A DNA stretch of 64,000 nucleotides, taken from NCBI GenBank assembly GCA_012845835.1, contig JABAKD010000006.1:9912192-9976191 (forward strand), in the 5' to 3' direction. This document shows, in pieces, positions 11,172-21,436 of this stretch (position 1 is its first letter; every line of letters begins with the position of its first letter). Under the pieces are notes generated by a model. The model had not been told where the DNA came from. It saw only the letters and a list, made by a program, of their open reading frames with translations, and ran no database searches. The stretch comes from Undaria pinnatifida. Taxonomy: Eukaryota; Sar; Phaeophyceae; Laminariales; Alariaceae. The position numbers and the translations under genes are program-made.

Positions 11172-11934
11172 AGAGATACTCGACGGGTATGCGTACACTG
11201 CAGTACGCTCCGGAATGTTTGTGCGTATCAAAAACAGCGTTGTGATGACCTTTCCATACCACCGCACTTTACTACGTCGGCGAGGTCGCCAACGAAAAGA
11301 ATATTTGTCGAAGCAGCATGCTGGCGCGCGCACTCGTGGCATACAGGCAGGGTGGGCTCGTGAGCGTAACGACAGCTTCGATGACGGTTGGCTCTACAGG
11401 CGATGTTTGTTTCAATCCTACCACTGTGAAAGTCGAATTGACCCTGCCAGTCTCAACGGTGAGCAGGAATAATATCGCCATCTTCCGCAACGACGACATG
11501 TACTTTTAACGATACATTAAGCACAATTCTCGATCCTAGTCCTCAGGAATGCACCGTGCTGCGAGAGGAGAAGTCCTTGCTGCTGAGAAGTAGGAGTCCA
11601 GTGCAGATCTCGTTTCGGCTCTGTGAGGGCTGCAACTCAGAAATGCCAACGCCCTTTTTTCACGACTAATCTTTCCAGACCCGAAACAATGTGGTGACAT
11701 CCTCACAAACTCCCAGGAGTGTAGCACCAAGGAGAGGATCGAGAGCGCCGCATCGATCTTGGAATACGTTGATGGTATTGGCAAATAAATGTTGTTCTGT
11801 GGGAATTCGAAGTTTCTCCACCATCGCGTGCGGTCGATCGCCGACTGTGAAATGTTGGTCTGCGTGGAGGACGTGGTTCAAGCATCAGATAGTCTCAGTG
11901 CAGTTGCGGGCCGCGGTATGGAGCTTTCGTTTGC
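11172..11934. other. unrecognised intergenic stretch
   Basis: No supported gene. Overlapping frames on both strands carry no motif I recognise. Confidence 0.35.
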
Positions 11935-12171
11935 GAACCTCTGGTACAGTCGCTCGGGGTCACTCGCGCGAGTGACCCTTCTGTTCCTTCGCGATTTATA
12001 TATCTGACGATGTTCCGATTTCGCAGAAAGAATCCGCAAATGCATGGTAGGCAACGCTGCGTCAAAAATAACGCCCTAAGTTTCTTTCTCTGTGATGCAC
12101 AGGGCAACTCGAGCGAGTGGCTCTAACCCGGCAACAAACCCGGGGGTAGCCCCAACAAAGTAGCCTTGGTT
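11935..12171 (-). mobile_element. MITE family F1, diverged minus-strand copy
   Basis: The reverse complement begins AACCAAGGCTAC and follows the F1 order seen at 42375 and 59317. It contains an 18-base perfect palindrome, GTCACTCGCGCGAGTGAC, at 11959-11976, and a second ACTCG-type box near 12105-12118, the two sub-terminal boxes of F1. The terminal 9-mer is decayed and no TSD is claimed. Confidence 0.65.
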
Positions 12172-13089
12172 CGCTTCTTAAAGTCGGGCTGCGACAAGCT
12201 GCCAGTCAGTGCGGTGCCCCTGGCCGGCAGATGCCAATGTATGACGTCCACCAGCTCTTCGAAAGGAAACACGCGAAGTCTAGCACAAGCCGAGGAGTTG
12301 AGGCCATTTCAAGCTGGACGGATCCTTGCTCGCTACGTGGAAACCATTCACGGTAAACACGTATAGATGCATCACGTTGGAAACACTGCGACCGTACGAC
12401 TTTCGTGGGAGCTGTCGAACATTGTTTGTAGTGGACAAGTTGCCACACAAGCACCCGAGCGCGTTAATGAAGCCTAGTTGGCAACAAGGACACTTCTGAC
12501 TAGACATTCAGCTAGTGCTTGATGCAGACCGGCTCTCTCGGAGGGACCACGAAGGAAAGAACCGTCCCAGGCTATTCGTATAGCCATCTTGGATCCGAGG
12601 TTACCAGATCTCCATCCATGACGTCATACCTGTGCTAGTATCACGTCGCAGAATTATCAGTAGACGTCGAGCGATGAGACCAGCGAACTCGGGTGTATAG
12701 GCGCAAAAAAATTACCGGACGTGGTCCTCGTGCATGTTCTGTCCAAATACGCGATATGTCCGGCCGAAATGCAGTATCTCTTGCGATTTGGGTTCGAGCC
12801 TGGTCCAGGGATATCTCAGCCTCATGGTTGGCCAAGGCCACGGTGGCGGGGCAACCCCACTATTCGCCACCGGAGTTGATCTTCACTCGCACAAGTAAAG
12901 CCGATCGTACGAAGTAAAGTACTTTGCACGTTTATTTGTCGCAGCGTCTAGCTTGCCATTCCAGTGCGGACAAATTTCACGCGTTTGAGGCGGCACGAAA
13001 GATCAAGACCCCTAGCAGGAACAAGGGAGGTCTCGCGCCAGTGACCCCGACCCACATACAAACTTTGACCGCAAAAAAAGGAATCCCCT
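12172..13089. other. unrecognised intergenic stretch
   Basis: No gene, RNA or repeat was recognised. Frames of 60-86 codons occur on both strands without motifs. Confidence 0.35.
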
Positions 13090-13347
13090 GCGTCGTTCTG
13101 CAGTAGACCCCCCCCCCCCCCCCATTTTTTAGCGATCTCGCCTGTTTTAAAACCAGCTCCCCGCCGTGTCTCCTGTCAAACGGTGAGCCTTGCCATCCCG
13201 ACGACATAGTTCGATAGTCCTTCGAAAATAAGAACATACACGTGGAGATATTCTATTCAGAGCATCCTTCCACGTGTCGAGCACTCATGAAACGTCGTCT
13301 AAAGAAAATCGCTGGTTTTGGGGGAGGGGTCTAACGTAGAATCAGTC
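13090..13347 (+). mobile_element. MITE family F2
   Basis: The right end is the complement of GACTGATTCTACGTTAG and the left end is GCGTCGTTCTGCAGTAG. A poly-C run follows the left end. Interior F2 landmarks are clear (TTTTAAAACCAGCTCCCCGC, CGTGTCGAGCA). The flanks CCCT and GCCT agree at 3 of 4 bases, which fits a decayed 4-bp TSD. Confidence 0.75.
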
Positions 13348-14110
13348 GCCTACGGCAGCCTGGGTCATTGTTATGCCCTTGCGAAGGCGCGTGCCATGGT
13401 CCAATGTCAACTGAAATGAACGCAAGGGCGGCGCGTATGAAAACCAGACCAACAGACTACATTTCAGGTATAAATGAACAGATCGTATTAACGAAGATAT
13501 GCGGCGCTATTTCATCAAGATCTCAAAGTCATCCAATGGGAGCTTTCCTGACGATCGCTACGCTTTCTTTATTGGCTAACTGCTCTTGTGTGTTATTCGT
13601 ATGCCACGGCAAGTTGGTCTCTGTACTGTGTCCATTCCTTTAAAGTTTTTCCCCAACCACACTGAATAGTGCAGGTATATTGTTATGATTCGTAACGCGA
13701 TCCACCCATGCGCCACTATTCGAGGGGAAAACAGGGTAGGGATTGAGATCAAGGCTGGGGTTACTCAGGTTCCGTTAGGACACCAGTACTTCGAATCCGA
13801 ATCAGAATTCCGGGGCTGTAGATCTGCTCCGGGTTGTTGATCCCCTATACATATATTCACCTTAATGCAGTGGAGCACAAAAATATATACATCGAGAAGC
13901 CCGAGGACTAATGTAAGGGTGTCCCGCTATCAACAAAATTTGACTCGGAAACAGAATAAATAATTTTTGAAGCCGACTGTTTTCTACCCCGCAGGGGTTT
14001 CGCATATATGGGCGGTGCAAACCCGACCAAACGTCGATAACGGCAGTATTACGCAACAATCCATGAGAAGAGGCATCAACTCAAGTTGTAGTGGTGCGAT
14101 TGCAATCGTC
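13348..14110. other. unrecognised stretch left of the tyrosine-recombinase element
   Basis: No supported gene or repeat. The last bases, CAATCGTC, are the left flank of the retroelement insertion. Confidence 0.35.
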
Positions 14111-14403
14111 AAAGGGTAGTTTTGTCCGTAGACGAAGTAACGGCCTCCGCAAACGAAGTAACGGACAAAGCAGGGTTTATTGGAGACATACCGAGGCATG
14201 TCTGTATCGGGAACTGGGATAGAGCAAGTTTGGTTTTGGGGATGGAAGGGCCTGCACGCAGTCCTTTCGAGAAAGGCATCGCGTGTAGGTCAGCATCCCC
14301 ACGTCGGGCACGAGCAAGCACGAGGTCCTGTGACGAGCACGGGCAGACGTGAGGTAGTCGCTGGTTTGGCCATCCAAGCCAGGTATTTGTGCCTTCTTTT
14401 CTG
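14111..14403 (+). repeat. A1 split direct repeat
   Basis: 293 bp, identical to A2 (22714-23006) except for one base at 14378. It begins AAAGGGTAGTTTTGTCCG. This is the left end of the element and probably carries promoter or replication signals, as in related elements (inference). Confidence 0.95.
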
Positions 14404-15140
14404 TGCCTTCTGTTCTGCTCCGGCCCCTTCGCTGGACAACGAGCTGAACGTGGGGAGCGAGCTGACGCGACACGAACAGGAGAGACCCGCTGCAAGGACT
14501 GGAACCAGCGAGTCCCAGAAACAACACGGTATGTGTGGATGCGTAGGGATTGCCGACTGACGATAGGGTGTTATCTAACGATAGGCGAAGAGACGCTGAG
14601 TGGGAGCGGCGCCCGCGCCCCAGTAACGGGAGGCGGGCCGTTGATGAGAGAGAGGGAAAAAGAAAAAGGAAAAAAAGAAAAAGACCTGTACGTGGTATTG
14701 CCCACGTACGCACGAGAACACGAGTATAGACGTGGTAGTATCGACGAGAGGCAGAGAGATGCAGGCAACCGCGTACGGATATCTGTCGCGAGGTAAACAC
14801 GCGCACAACGAAAACACGTAATGACGTTATACATTCCTGAAGGTAGCAGGAAGGGCCAGTTGGGGAGACAACGAGCTCGCCGGCAGTGTACGATGGAGAC
14901 ATATTGGTTTATGCACATTACACGAGTACATCTAACACCACCCAGCTGAGGCTGGGGAGGCCCCAGGACGCCGGTACAGCCAGTTTTATTAGAAATACGG
15001 CCGCTGTGAGTGCGTGTGTGTGAGTACGACCCAATGAAAGGGTGGTTTGTTAACCGTGGCGTTCCTTTGCCTTGCCGCGTGTGGTCGCGGATGTATATGG
15101 AAACGAGACAGAGAAATGCATACATACGAGTACGTACGTT
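14404..15140. other. element leader, non-repetitive part
   Basis: Lies between A1 and the tandem repeats. Long overlapping frames occur on both strands but share no motif with known Gag or hydrolase proteins. I treat it as untranslated leader. Confidence 0.4.
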
Positions 15141-15229
15141 CGTACATGATACTCATGGAAACATGTCGATGTATTGCAGCCAGAATAACTGGGATACATG
15201 CAGTCTTGCTACAGCCCGGGGCATGATAC

Positions 15230-15835
15230 TGACGGAATATTGCCGCTATAATAATGTCGAGTCGGTCCTCTGTGGAGACAGCAGTACTGTGTGCGATGAA
15301 AACTTATCGACGCACGACCGACACGGGGTGGCTTGCTGTAGAGACAGCATACATACAGTCCTCCTACAAGCCCTGAGCACGATACTCATGGGAAAATGCC
15401 GCAGTATTGCCGCTATAATAATTTGCGTCGGTCCGCTGTGGAGACAACAGTACTGTGCGCGATGAAAACTTATCGACGCACGACCGACACGGTGTGGCTA
15501 GCTGTAGAGACAGCATACATACAGTCCTCCTACAAGCCCTGAGCACGATACTCATGGGAAAATGCCGCAGTATTGCCGCTATAATAATTTGCGTCGGTCC
15601 GCCGCGGAGACAGCAGTACTGTGCGCGATGAAAACTTATCGACGCACGACCGACACGGTGTGGCTTGCTGTAGAGACAGCATACATACAGCCCTGCTACA
15701 AGCCCTGTGCAGGACACTCATGGAAATGCCGAAGTACTGCCGCTAGAATAATTTGCGTCGGCTCGCTGTGGAGACAGTACTACCGTGTGCGATGAAAACA
15801 TATCGATGCACGACCGACACGGTGTTGCTTGCTGT
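15230..15835 (+). repeat. 166-bp tandem repeats in the element leader
   Basis: The landmark GACAGCAGTACTGTG-type string recurs at about 15277, 15443, 15609 and 15773, giving periods of 166, 166 and 164 bp. Units also share GATACTCATGGGAAAATGCC and CGACGCACGACCGACACGG. Diverged unit pieces occur from about 15140. Confidence 0.85.
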
Positions 15836-16770
15836 GGAGACGGCAGGGAGCAGGCTCGCTGTGGAGACAGCGGGTGCTTCTGCTCGAGGGGGGGGGACCC
15901 GTTCCCACCCCCCTTCGCGACCCAGGTGGAAACGCACGATGAAAACATATCGATACGACCACCTGCGGAGAGGAAGGAAAGAGAAAAAAATGGGGGGGGT
16001 GGGCTGTGGCCTATATTTCCCTATAGTTTTTCTTTCTTTTTTCTTTCCCGTCTTTTAATTATGTCCTTATTTAGGATACATACGGTCTGGCTACAAGCCC
16101 TGTGCATGATAATCATGGAAACATGTCGAAACATTGCAGCTAGAATCAATTTGAGTCGGTCGGCTGCGGAGACAGTACTGCGTGCGATGAAAACATATCG
16201 ATGCACGATCGACACGGTGTTGCTTGCTGTGGAGACAGCAGGGAGCAGGCTCGCTGTGGAGACAGCGGGTGCTTCTGCGCGAGGGGGGGGGGGGGGGCGT
16301 TTCCACCCCCCTTCGCGACCCAGGTGGAAACGCACGATGAAAACATATCGTTACGACCACCTGCGTAGAGGAAAGAAAGAGAAGGAAAAAAGGGGGGGGC
16401 CCGTGGCCTATATCCCCCTATAAGTTTTCCCCGTTTTTTAATTATTTCCTTATTACGCACGAGCCGCCCGCTGTGGAGACAGTGGGGGGGGGCAGGCCCG
16501 CGGTGAAAAACGGCGGGCGCTACTGCCCGAGAGGGAGTGAAAATTAACGACTCCCTCCGGCTTGAGCTGGGCTGGAATGCACGATGAAAACACTTGATGC
16601 ATGAACGCCCGTGAGTTGTTGGCTGTGGAGACAGCGAGGAGCGGGTTCGCTGTGGAGACAGCGGGCACCACCGCTCGAGGGGGAGGGGGGGGGGGGGGGG
16701 ACTGCCCCCCCTCCCCCCCGTCCCGACCAGGGTGGAAACGCACGATGAAAAAATACCGGTACGACCACCT
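15773..16770 (+). repeat. about 400-bp tandem repeats in the element leader
   Basis: A longer unit repeats from about 15773 to 16170 (398 bp) and again, more diverged, to about 16770. Landmarks per unit are GCTGTGGAGACAGCGGG, a poly-G run, GGAAACGCACGATGAAAA, CGACCACCTGCG and a pyrimidine-rich tract. It is not coding. Confidence 0.75.
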
Positions 16771-17755
16771 GCGCAAAGAGAAAAATAAACAGAAAAAGGC
16801 GAGGGCCCGGGTAGTCCACCTTATATATATATGTATATCGCATCGATTGGTCTGATTTAGACAGCGAGCGGTATGGCTCGAGGGAGTTGTACCATCTGGC
16901 ACGTGCGGGAACGCACGATGGAAAACATACCGGCGTACGACACAGTGCAGAGCAGGACATATGACAGACGGTCGGGAGTGACCCCCTGTTTTATCGCTAA
17001 TTAGGTTCGTTACTGGGTTACGTGTGGCAATTTCCCAAAAGCAACGACAGCACCGAGAAGCAGAAAAAACGGCACCCGATGAGTGTTCGGGTGCCCCACG
17101 TGGCGTTAACGGGGGCGTCGAGACGCTGCTCAGGTTACCAACCCCACACATGAGAGCTGGGATCCTGGTAATCTGCGACACATACGGTGGGGGGTCGACG
17201 TGCGACTGTTGGGGGGGGGGACCCCAACCCCAGAATAAATAAATATATACACGTATAGTATATATATATACCATCACACAGCACGTATAATGGGGGAACC
17301 GAGCGCATAACATAGACACTGACCGAGAAAGACATACTCATACGCAACGCCTTGCGAGGTAACCGCCTTCTGCCGTAGCCCGTCCCTGTTTCCCGAATTC
17401 GTGTTGGGCGGGGGGGATTATCCCTCGCCACGGGACGCACAACCCACGTCGATCGGCGTGGGGCCGTGCGCCCCGTCTGATAAGCACATTCGGGACAGGG
17501 CGGCGGCCTAGGCAGAAGCAACTATCTCAATAAGGGGTTGTAGGCATGGGGGGGGGGGGGGGCACAACGCTGCTACGCCCCCCCAACAGTCTCCACGTTT
17601 TTGTTCTTGGCGTCGTGTGCGACGCCCACGTGCTCTGAGGTACCCGCCCGGGGGCTGTGTGGTAGAGGTCACACCCACGTGTGGGTGGCAGGGGGGGCGG
17701 GGGGGAGGCACAGGGTCGGGGAAGACAGACCTCGGCCAACCCCCGCTGGTGAAAT
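16771..17755. other. distal leader before gag
   Basis: An AT-rich TATATATA-type run occurs at about 16822-16840 and 17243-17275, with G-rich runs near 17208-17220 and 17548-17562. No gene was recognised. Confidence 0.35.
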
Positions 17756-17863
17756 ATGTATATTTTCACCAATAATGACCCCGCCCTCTCTCCCCCCCCC
17801 CCCCACTCCTTGCTTGCCCCAAACCCTCGCCCCGCCTTCACGGATACGCAGTGGCGCAACCAG

Positions 17864-19201
17864 ATGCCGTCGGCAACGAGGAACGGCGGTCGGCGGGGGT
17901 CGGGGGCAACGGGCCGGGGCGGCAACGCCTCGGCCGCGAGGAGCGGGCCGCCGCCGCCGGCACCTACTGCGCGAGTGTCGCTCGCGTCGCTGGCCGAGCT
18001 TATTCGTCAGATCCAAACTGATCGCGACTCGGACGGGCTGGCGGCGGCGGTCGGCGAGCTGCGGGAGGAACTCCGTGCACTCCACGAGCAACTCTCCGCG
18101 ACGCAGGAGGAGGTCGCCGCCATGGCTGACGACCGGGAGGCCGCTATCGACATGTGCGAGCAGATGCAGCTCTCCATCGCGGGGTACCAGCAGCCGGGTG
18201 CCCAGGCAGACGAGCTTCCTCCGACGGGGAGGCGAGCCGACGAGAAGGAGTTTTTCGCGGCGTGGCGCATCCTCGGCGTCCGTAAGGTGTGGATCACCAT
18301 CGGCGAAAAACCGGCGGTGTACAACCTGAAGCGGGCGGAGATGCAGGCCTTGCTGGGGGACGTGGCGCTCGCGTCGGATGAAACGACCAACCAGCTGAAC
18401 ACCTTCACCGGGTTCCGCGTCGGGGCGTACATGGCCGAGGGTGACACCCCCCGGCTGGCCGCGAACATGTTCCTGCCGGAGCAGCTGGAGATCATGGTCG
18501 ACGCCATTCTGGCGGTCGTGGGGAACGGGGTGTGTTCGGAGGACGGCGTGGACAGGCTCAGCATGCTGGGGGACGGACTCCGGGAGGGTCTCTCCCTCCT
18601 TCGGATCCACTGCCGGAAGCACCGGCTCAAGGCCGTCCTGCCGGAGAACAAGGCGCTCATGGCTACCCTGGTCGACGCCGACATGAAGGAGTACTGCCAG
18701 CGCCTCTTCACCGCGGCGGTGGCCGTCGCGAAGGCCGCACCCCCGGCGATCGAGAACATGCCAGGCGTGGTGGTCCCGACGTGGCCGGCGCTCACCAACT
18801 ATATACGTGGGGGGGGGCTCCTAGGCGCCGCGGCGTCCCCGACGGCGGGAGCGGGACGCACGGAGAAGCGCGACCGCCAGACCTCGGGGAGGGGCAACGG
18901 GTTCGGCGACTGTTACGCGTGGACGGAGGCACGGGGGTGTCGGTTCGGCGAAAAATGCGTGTACGCCCACCCCGCCAACAAGAAGTACCGGCCGAGCAAC
19001 GGCCGCGGCGGGACCAGCGGACGAGCAAGCAACGACAACGGCCGTACCGGCGGAGGAGGTGACCCTTCGCCAGCGGGGCGCGGACGGGACGGCCGCCCCA
19101 AACCGGGCGGGGGATCCAGTGCCTCCGGGAGCAGCGGGGGGGGGAGTGCCGCCGCCCGGGGTGTTGTCGCCTTGGCGGCAACGCCTTCCGGGCGCGGATA
19201 G
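17864..19201 (+). CDS. Gag-like protein with CCCH zinc finger (retroelement ORF1)
   Basis: This is the first ORF of the element and should be its nucleocapsid/structural protein, binding element RNA in cytoplasmic particles (role inferred from position). I chose the ATG at 17864 because the residues after it (MPSATRNGGRRGS) begin the basic, low-complexity N-terminus; the frame is open from 17756. It has a charged, probably coiled-coil segment around residues 50-105 and a middle helical region. Near the C-terminus is a C-X8-C-X5-C-X3-H zinc finger (Cys at 18911, His at 18968), of the Tis11/CCCH kind and not the usual CCHC knuckle. The tail is rich in Gly, Ser and Arg. The frame ends at UAG 19199-19201, but the same frame stays open through the RT domain. 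GC content is far higher than in the flanks. Confidence 0.85.
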   Translation: MPSATRNGGRRGSGATGRGGNASAARSGPPPPAPTARVSLASLAELIRQIQTDRDSDGLAAAVGELREELRALHEQLSATQEEVAAMADDREAAIDMCEQMQLSIAGYQQPGAQADELPPTGRRADEKEFFAAWRILGVRKVWITIGEKPAVYNLKRAEMQALLGDVALASDETTNQLNTFTGFRVGAYMAEGDTPRLAANMFLPEQLEIMVDAILAVVGNGVCSEDGVDRLSMLGDGLREGLSLLRIHCRKHRLKAVLPENKALMATLVDADMKEYCQRLFTAAVAVAKAAPPAIENMPGVVVPTWPALTNYIRGGGLLGAAASPTAGAGRTEKRDRQTSGRGNGFGDCYAWTEARGCRFGEKCVYAHPANKKYRPSNGRGGTSGRASNDNGRTGGGGDPSPAGRGRDGRPKPGGGSSASGSSGGGSAAARGVVALAATPSGRG

Positions 19202-19233
19202 GGAGACGGGCCTCGTCGCCCGACGACGGGGCC
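19199..19233 (+). promoter_or_regulatory. candidate UAG stop-codon readthrough signal
   Basis: UAG is followed by GGAGACG (7 nt), then a 10-bp stem: GGCCTCGTCG (19209-19218), loop CCCGA, CGACGGGGCC (19224-19233), with a single G-U pair. Gag and RT are in the same frame with no other stop between them. UAG followed by G and a structured region about 8 nt downstream is the arrangement known from murine leukaemia virus gag-pol. The loop bases CCGA could pair with TCGG at 19274-19277 as a weak pseudoknot. Function is inferred. Confidence 0.6.
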
Positions 19234-21436
19234 AACGGCAGGTGGGCTGGCACTTGTCCGCGTGTGTGTTGAGTCGGTACATGAGTTGACGGCAGTGGCT
19301 GGAACCGGGGGGGTAGAACAGGCGCTAGAGCGAGTAGCGAGCAATTATTCCCATTTTTTGGCGGTCCACGGGGGGGAGTTCGCGTGCATGATGGCCCTAG
19401 AAAATCAGTTACCCGTTCCCCGCGTTCATGCAGGTCGGGTGGCGGCCTGGTTTGGGTATACTAAGCGTTTTCCGCAGATCGACTTGTTGGTGAAAATAAT
19501 CACTCACGGGGTGCCGGTAGCGGTAGACGGCGGAGGGGATTTGGGTGCCGCCCTGCAGTATGGTAATCATAGATCGATCATCCCGTACGAGGGAAACATA
19601 CTCTGTAAGATAGCGGACGACGTGCGGCTCGGCCGTGCATTCGTCTTCCCGCGGGACGCGGCCGACCGTATTCCCGGTCTCCGTGTGTCACCCTTAGGGG
19701 TGACGGTGTCCCCCTCGAAGATTCGAATCATTCACGACCTTACCTTTGAGACATCCGCGCCGGGCGTCAACGCCGACACGGATTTTTCGTCCGCCCCTCC
19801 CTGTAAACTAGGCCACGTATTACGAGGTATAATTTGGCGTATTCTACATCTGCGTCGCCCGTCGGGCACCCCCACGCGCATCCTGCTGAGCAAGATGGAC
19901 GTGAAGGACGCCTTCCGGCAGATTCCCGTCGAGTGGGCTCACTGCCCCCTGTTCGGGTACGCCTTCCGCGACCTGGTCGTAGTCGATAGGCGCCTCCAGT
20001 TTGGATGGCGGAATAGCCCGGGATTCTGGTGTTTGTTTTCGGCCGCTCTTGAACACGCACACGTCCACACAACATTCCGTAACGCGGTAGTCACCCCCTT
20101 TGGCCAGGCGGTCACGAGTCACGTCACGGTGAGTGAGCCTGCCGAAGGGGAATGCCCCGTGCCCTTACCTCCGGGGTACCTGGTACCTCCGGGGGATGGG
20201 GGGGGGGCAGCCAAGCCGTTCTTTACTCGAATGTACGTCGATGACGCAGTTTTGGTAGAGCCACAGTGTTCCCCTGTAGGGGACCGGTGCGTGCGGGCGT
20301 CCCAGAGCATGGGATCCGACCACGGTCGCCTTCTCGGTGAACGACAAGCGGGTGACCCGCCCTTGCTAGCACCGGAGAAGGTGTCCTCGTGGCACACGCG
20401 GCTCGAGGTATTAGGATGGGAGCTCGATACAGTAGCGATGACGATTTCTTTGCCGCAAGGAAAATTCGGCCAGCTTCGCGAGTTGCTCGCGGGGTGGCCA
20501 AGGGAGCGCCGTAGCGCGCCGGAATCCGAGTTGCCTTCTTTGATGGGGAAGCTCTTGCACGTGTGCGAAGTAGTGCGACCGGGCAAGTTTTTCGTGCGGC
20601 GCATGCTTAATCAGTTAGGCATGCTCCCCGTACAGGCCTGGCACGAGAGAGTCCGGGGTCCGGGGGGGGGCGATCGTGCGTCGTCGAGTCGCTCGCACGT
20701 TCGCCTCGGGGGCGAGTTCCACGACGACCTTTCGTTTTGGCGGTTGATGGTAGCGAAGGCGATGGGTACGGGGGGGGGCAGCACGCTCTCTGCCCCGTTG
20801 CTGAGTTTTTATTTGCAGCCCCATTCGCGCACGCTCATTAGCGACGCCTCAGGGGATGCGATGGGGGGCTTTTGTTTGGAGACGGGGCTGTGGTGGAGGA
20901 TCAATTTCGATGAAGACACACAGAACCGCCTCCGGTCACATGTACAAGGGAGGGATGATTTGTCTATTAACGTGTTGGAATTGCTGGCCATGGTGGTCAC
21001 GGCATGGGCGTTTACGGTAGAGGCCAGGGTTGCGCCCCAATATGTCGGCGAGAGTATCCTAATGCGGGGCGACAATATGTCGGCCGTCCATTGGGTCAAT
21101 CGATGCCGGGGGGGACGCGAGCCGAGGGCGGGCGCACTAATGCGGATACTCGGCTGCCTCGAAATGCGCAGTGGCTGGTGCTTTAGGGCCAAACACGTGC
21201 GTGGCATTGCGAATGTTTTGGCGGACGGTATATCGCGGTGGGATCGTCCCACCATCGCCCCCAACCTCCACGCGCTACGTCCCGACATCGATTGGCAGGA
21301 GCAGCACCTGGGGGAAGCGGGGGCGGATCTCTGTACCGACATCTTGGCCTCCAGTACGTCGGTGGCTCAGTTGCGAGCTCGACTAGGCGTACGTACGAGT
21401 CTGGTCGCCGATCTTGGAGTACGTTTCGCAGGTTGA
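19202..21436 (+). CDS. reverse transcriptase-RNase H (retroelement pol)
   Basis: Copies element RNA into DNA and removes the RNA strand. The RT motif DVKDAFRQIP (first Asp codon at 19898) and the catalytic YVDD box at 20234-20245 are intact. RNase H follows with Asp in SDASG (20843), Glu in NVLELLA (20978), Asp in RGDNMS (21071) and Asp in LADGISRW (21224). These are the residues expected for DIRS-group RNase H. The frame opens directly after the gag UAG and has no in-frame ATG until 19388. Expression as a Gag-Pol readthrough product is therefore likely, but an independent start at 19388 is possible because the RT core begins later. The C-terminus overlaps the recombinase frame and ends in UGA that shares bases with an ATG. 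Confidence 0.9.
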   Translation, partial: GDGPRRPTTGPTAGGLALVRVCVESVHELTAVAGTGGVEQALERVASNYSHFLAVHGGEFACMMALENQLPVPRVHAGRVAAWFGYTKRFPQIDLLVKIITHGVPVAVDGGGDLGAALQYGNHRSIIPYEGNILCKIADDVRLGRAFVFPRDAADRIPGLRVSPLGVTVSPSKIRIIHDLTFETSAPGVNADTDFSSAPPCKLGHVLRGIIWRILHLRRPSGTPTRILLSKMDVKDAFRQIPVEWAHCPLFGYAFRDLVVVDRRLQFGWRNSPGFWCLFSAALEHAHVHTTFRNAVVTPFGQAVTSHVTVSEPAEGECPVPLPPGYLVPPGDGGGAAKPFFTRMYVDDAVLVEPQCSPVGDRCVRASQSMGSDHGRLLGERQAGDPPLLAPEKVSSWHTRLEVLGWELDTVAMTISLPQGKFGQLRELLAGWPRERRSAPESELPSLMGKLLHVCEVVRPGKFFVRRMLNQLGMLPVQAWHERVRGPGGGDRASSSRSHVRLGGEFHDDLSFWRLMVAKAMGTGGGSTLSAPLLSFYLQPHSRTLISDASGDAMGGFCLETGLWWRINFDEDTQNRLRSHVQGRDDLSINVLELLAMVVTAWAFTVEARVAPQYVGESILMRGDNMSAVHWVNRCRGGREPRAGALMRILGCLEMRSGWCFRAKHVRGIANVLADGISRWDRPTIAPNLHALRPDIDWQEQHLGEAGADLCTDILASSTSVAQLRARLGVRTSLVADLGVRFAG

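Noticed and set aside
10713-11342. 209-codon minus-strand frame
   Set aside because: Most of it is an F2 MITE read in reverse; the same peptide strings appear in other F2 copies.
14177-15125. Long minus-strand frames of 184-241 codons in the retroelement leader
   Set aside because: They overlap one another on both strands, match no family, and run through the A1 repeat.
15140-16770. CRISPR-like array
   Set aside because: Units are 166-400 bp, adjacent and without unique spacers; they belong to a retroelement leader in a eukaryotic context.
17669-18798. Long minus-strand frames opposite gag
   Set aside because: They are shadows of the GC-rich gag frame, without motifs of their own.
19199-19201. 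UAG as a simple inactivating mutation
   Set aside because: Not excluded, but the downstream 10-bp stem, the open frame on both sides and the intactness of the rest make a programmed stop more likely.
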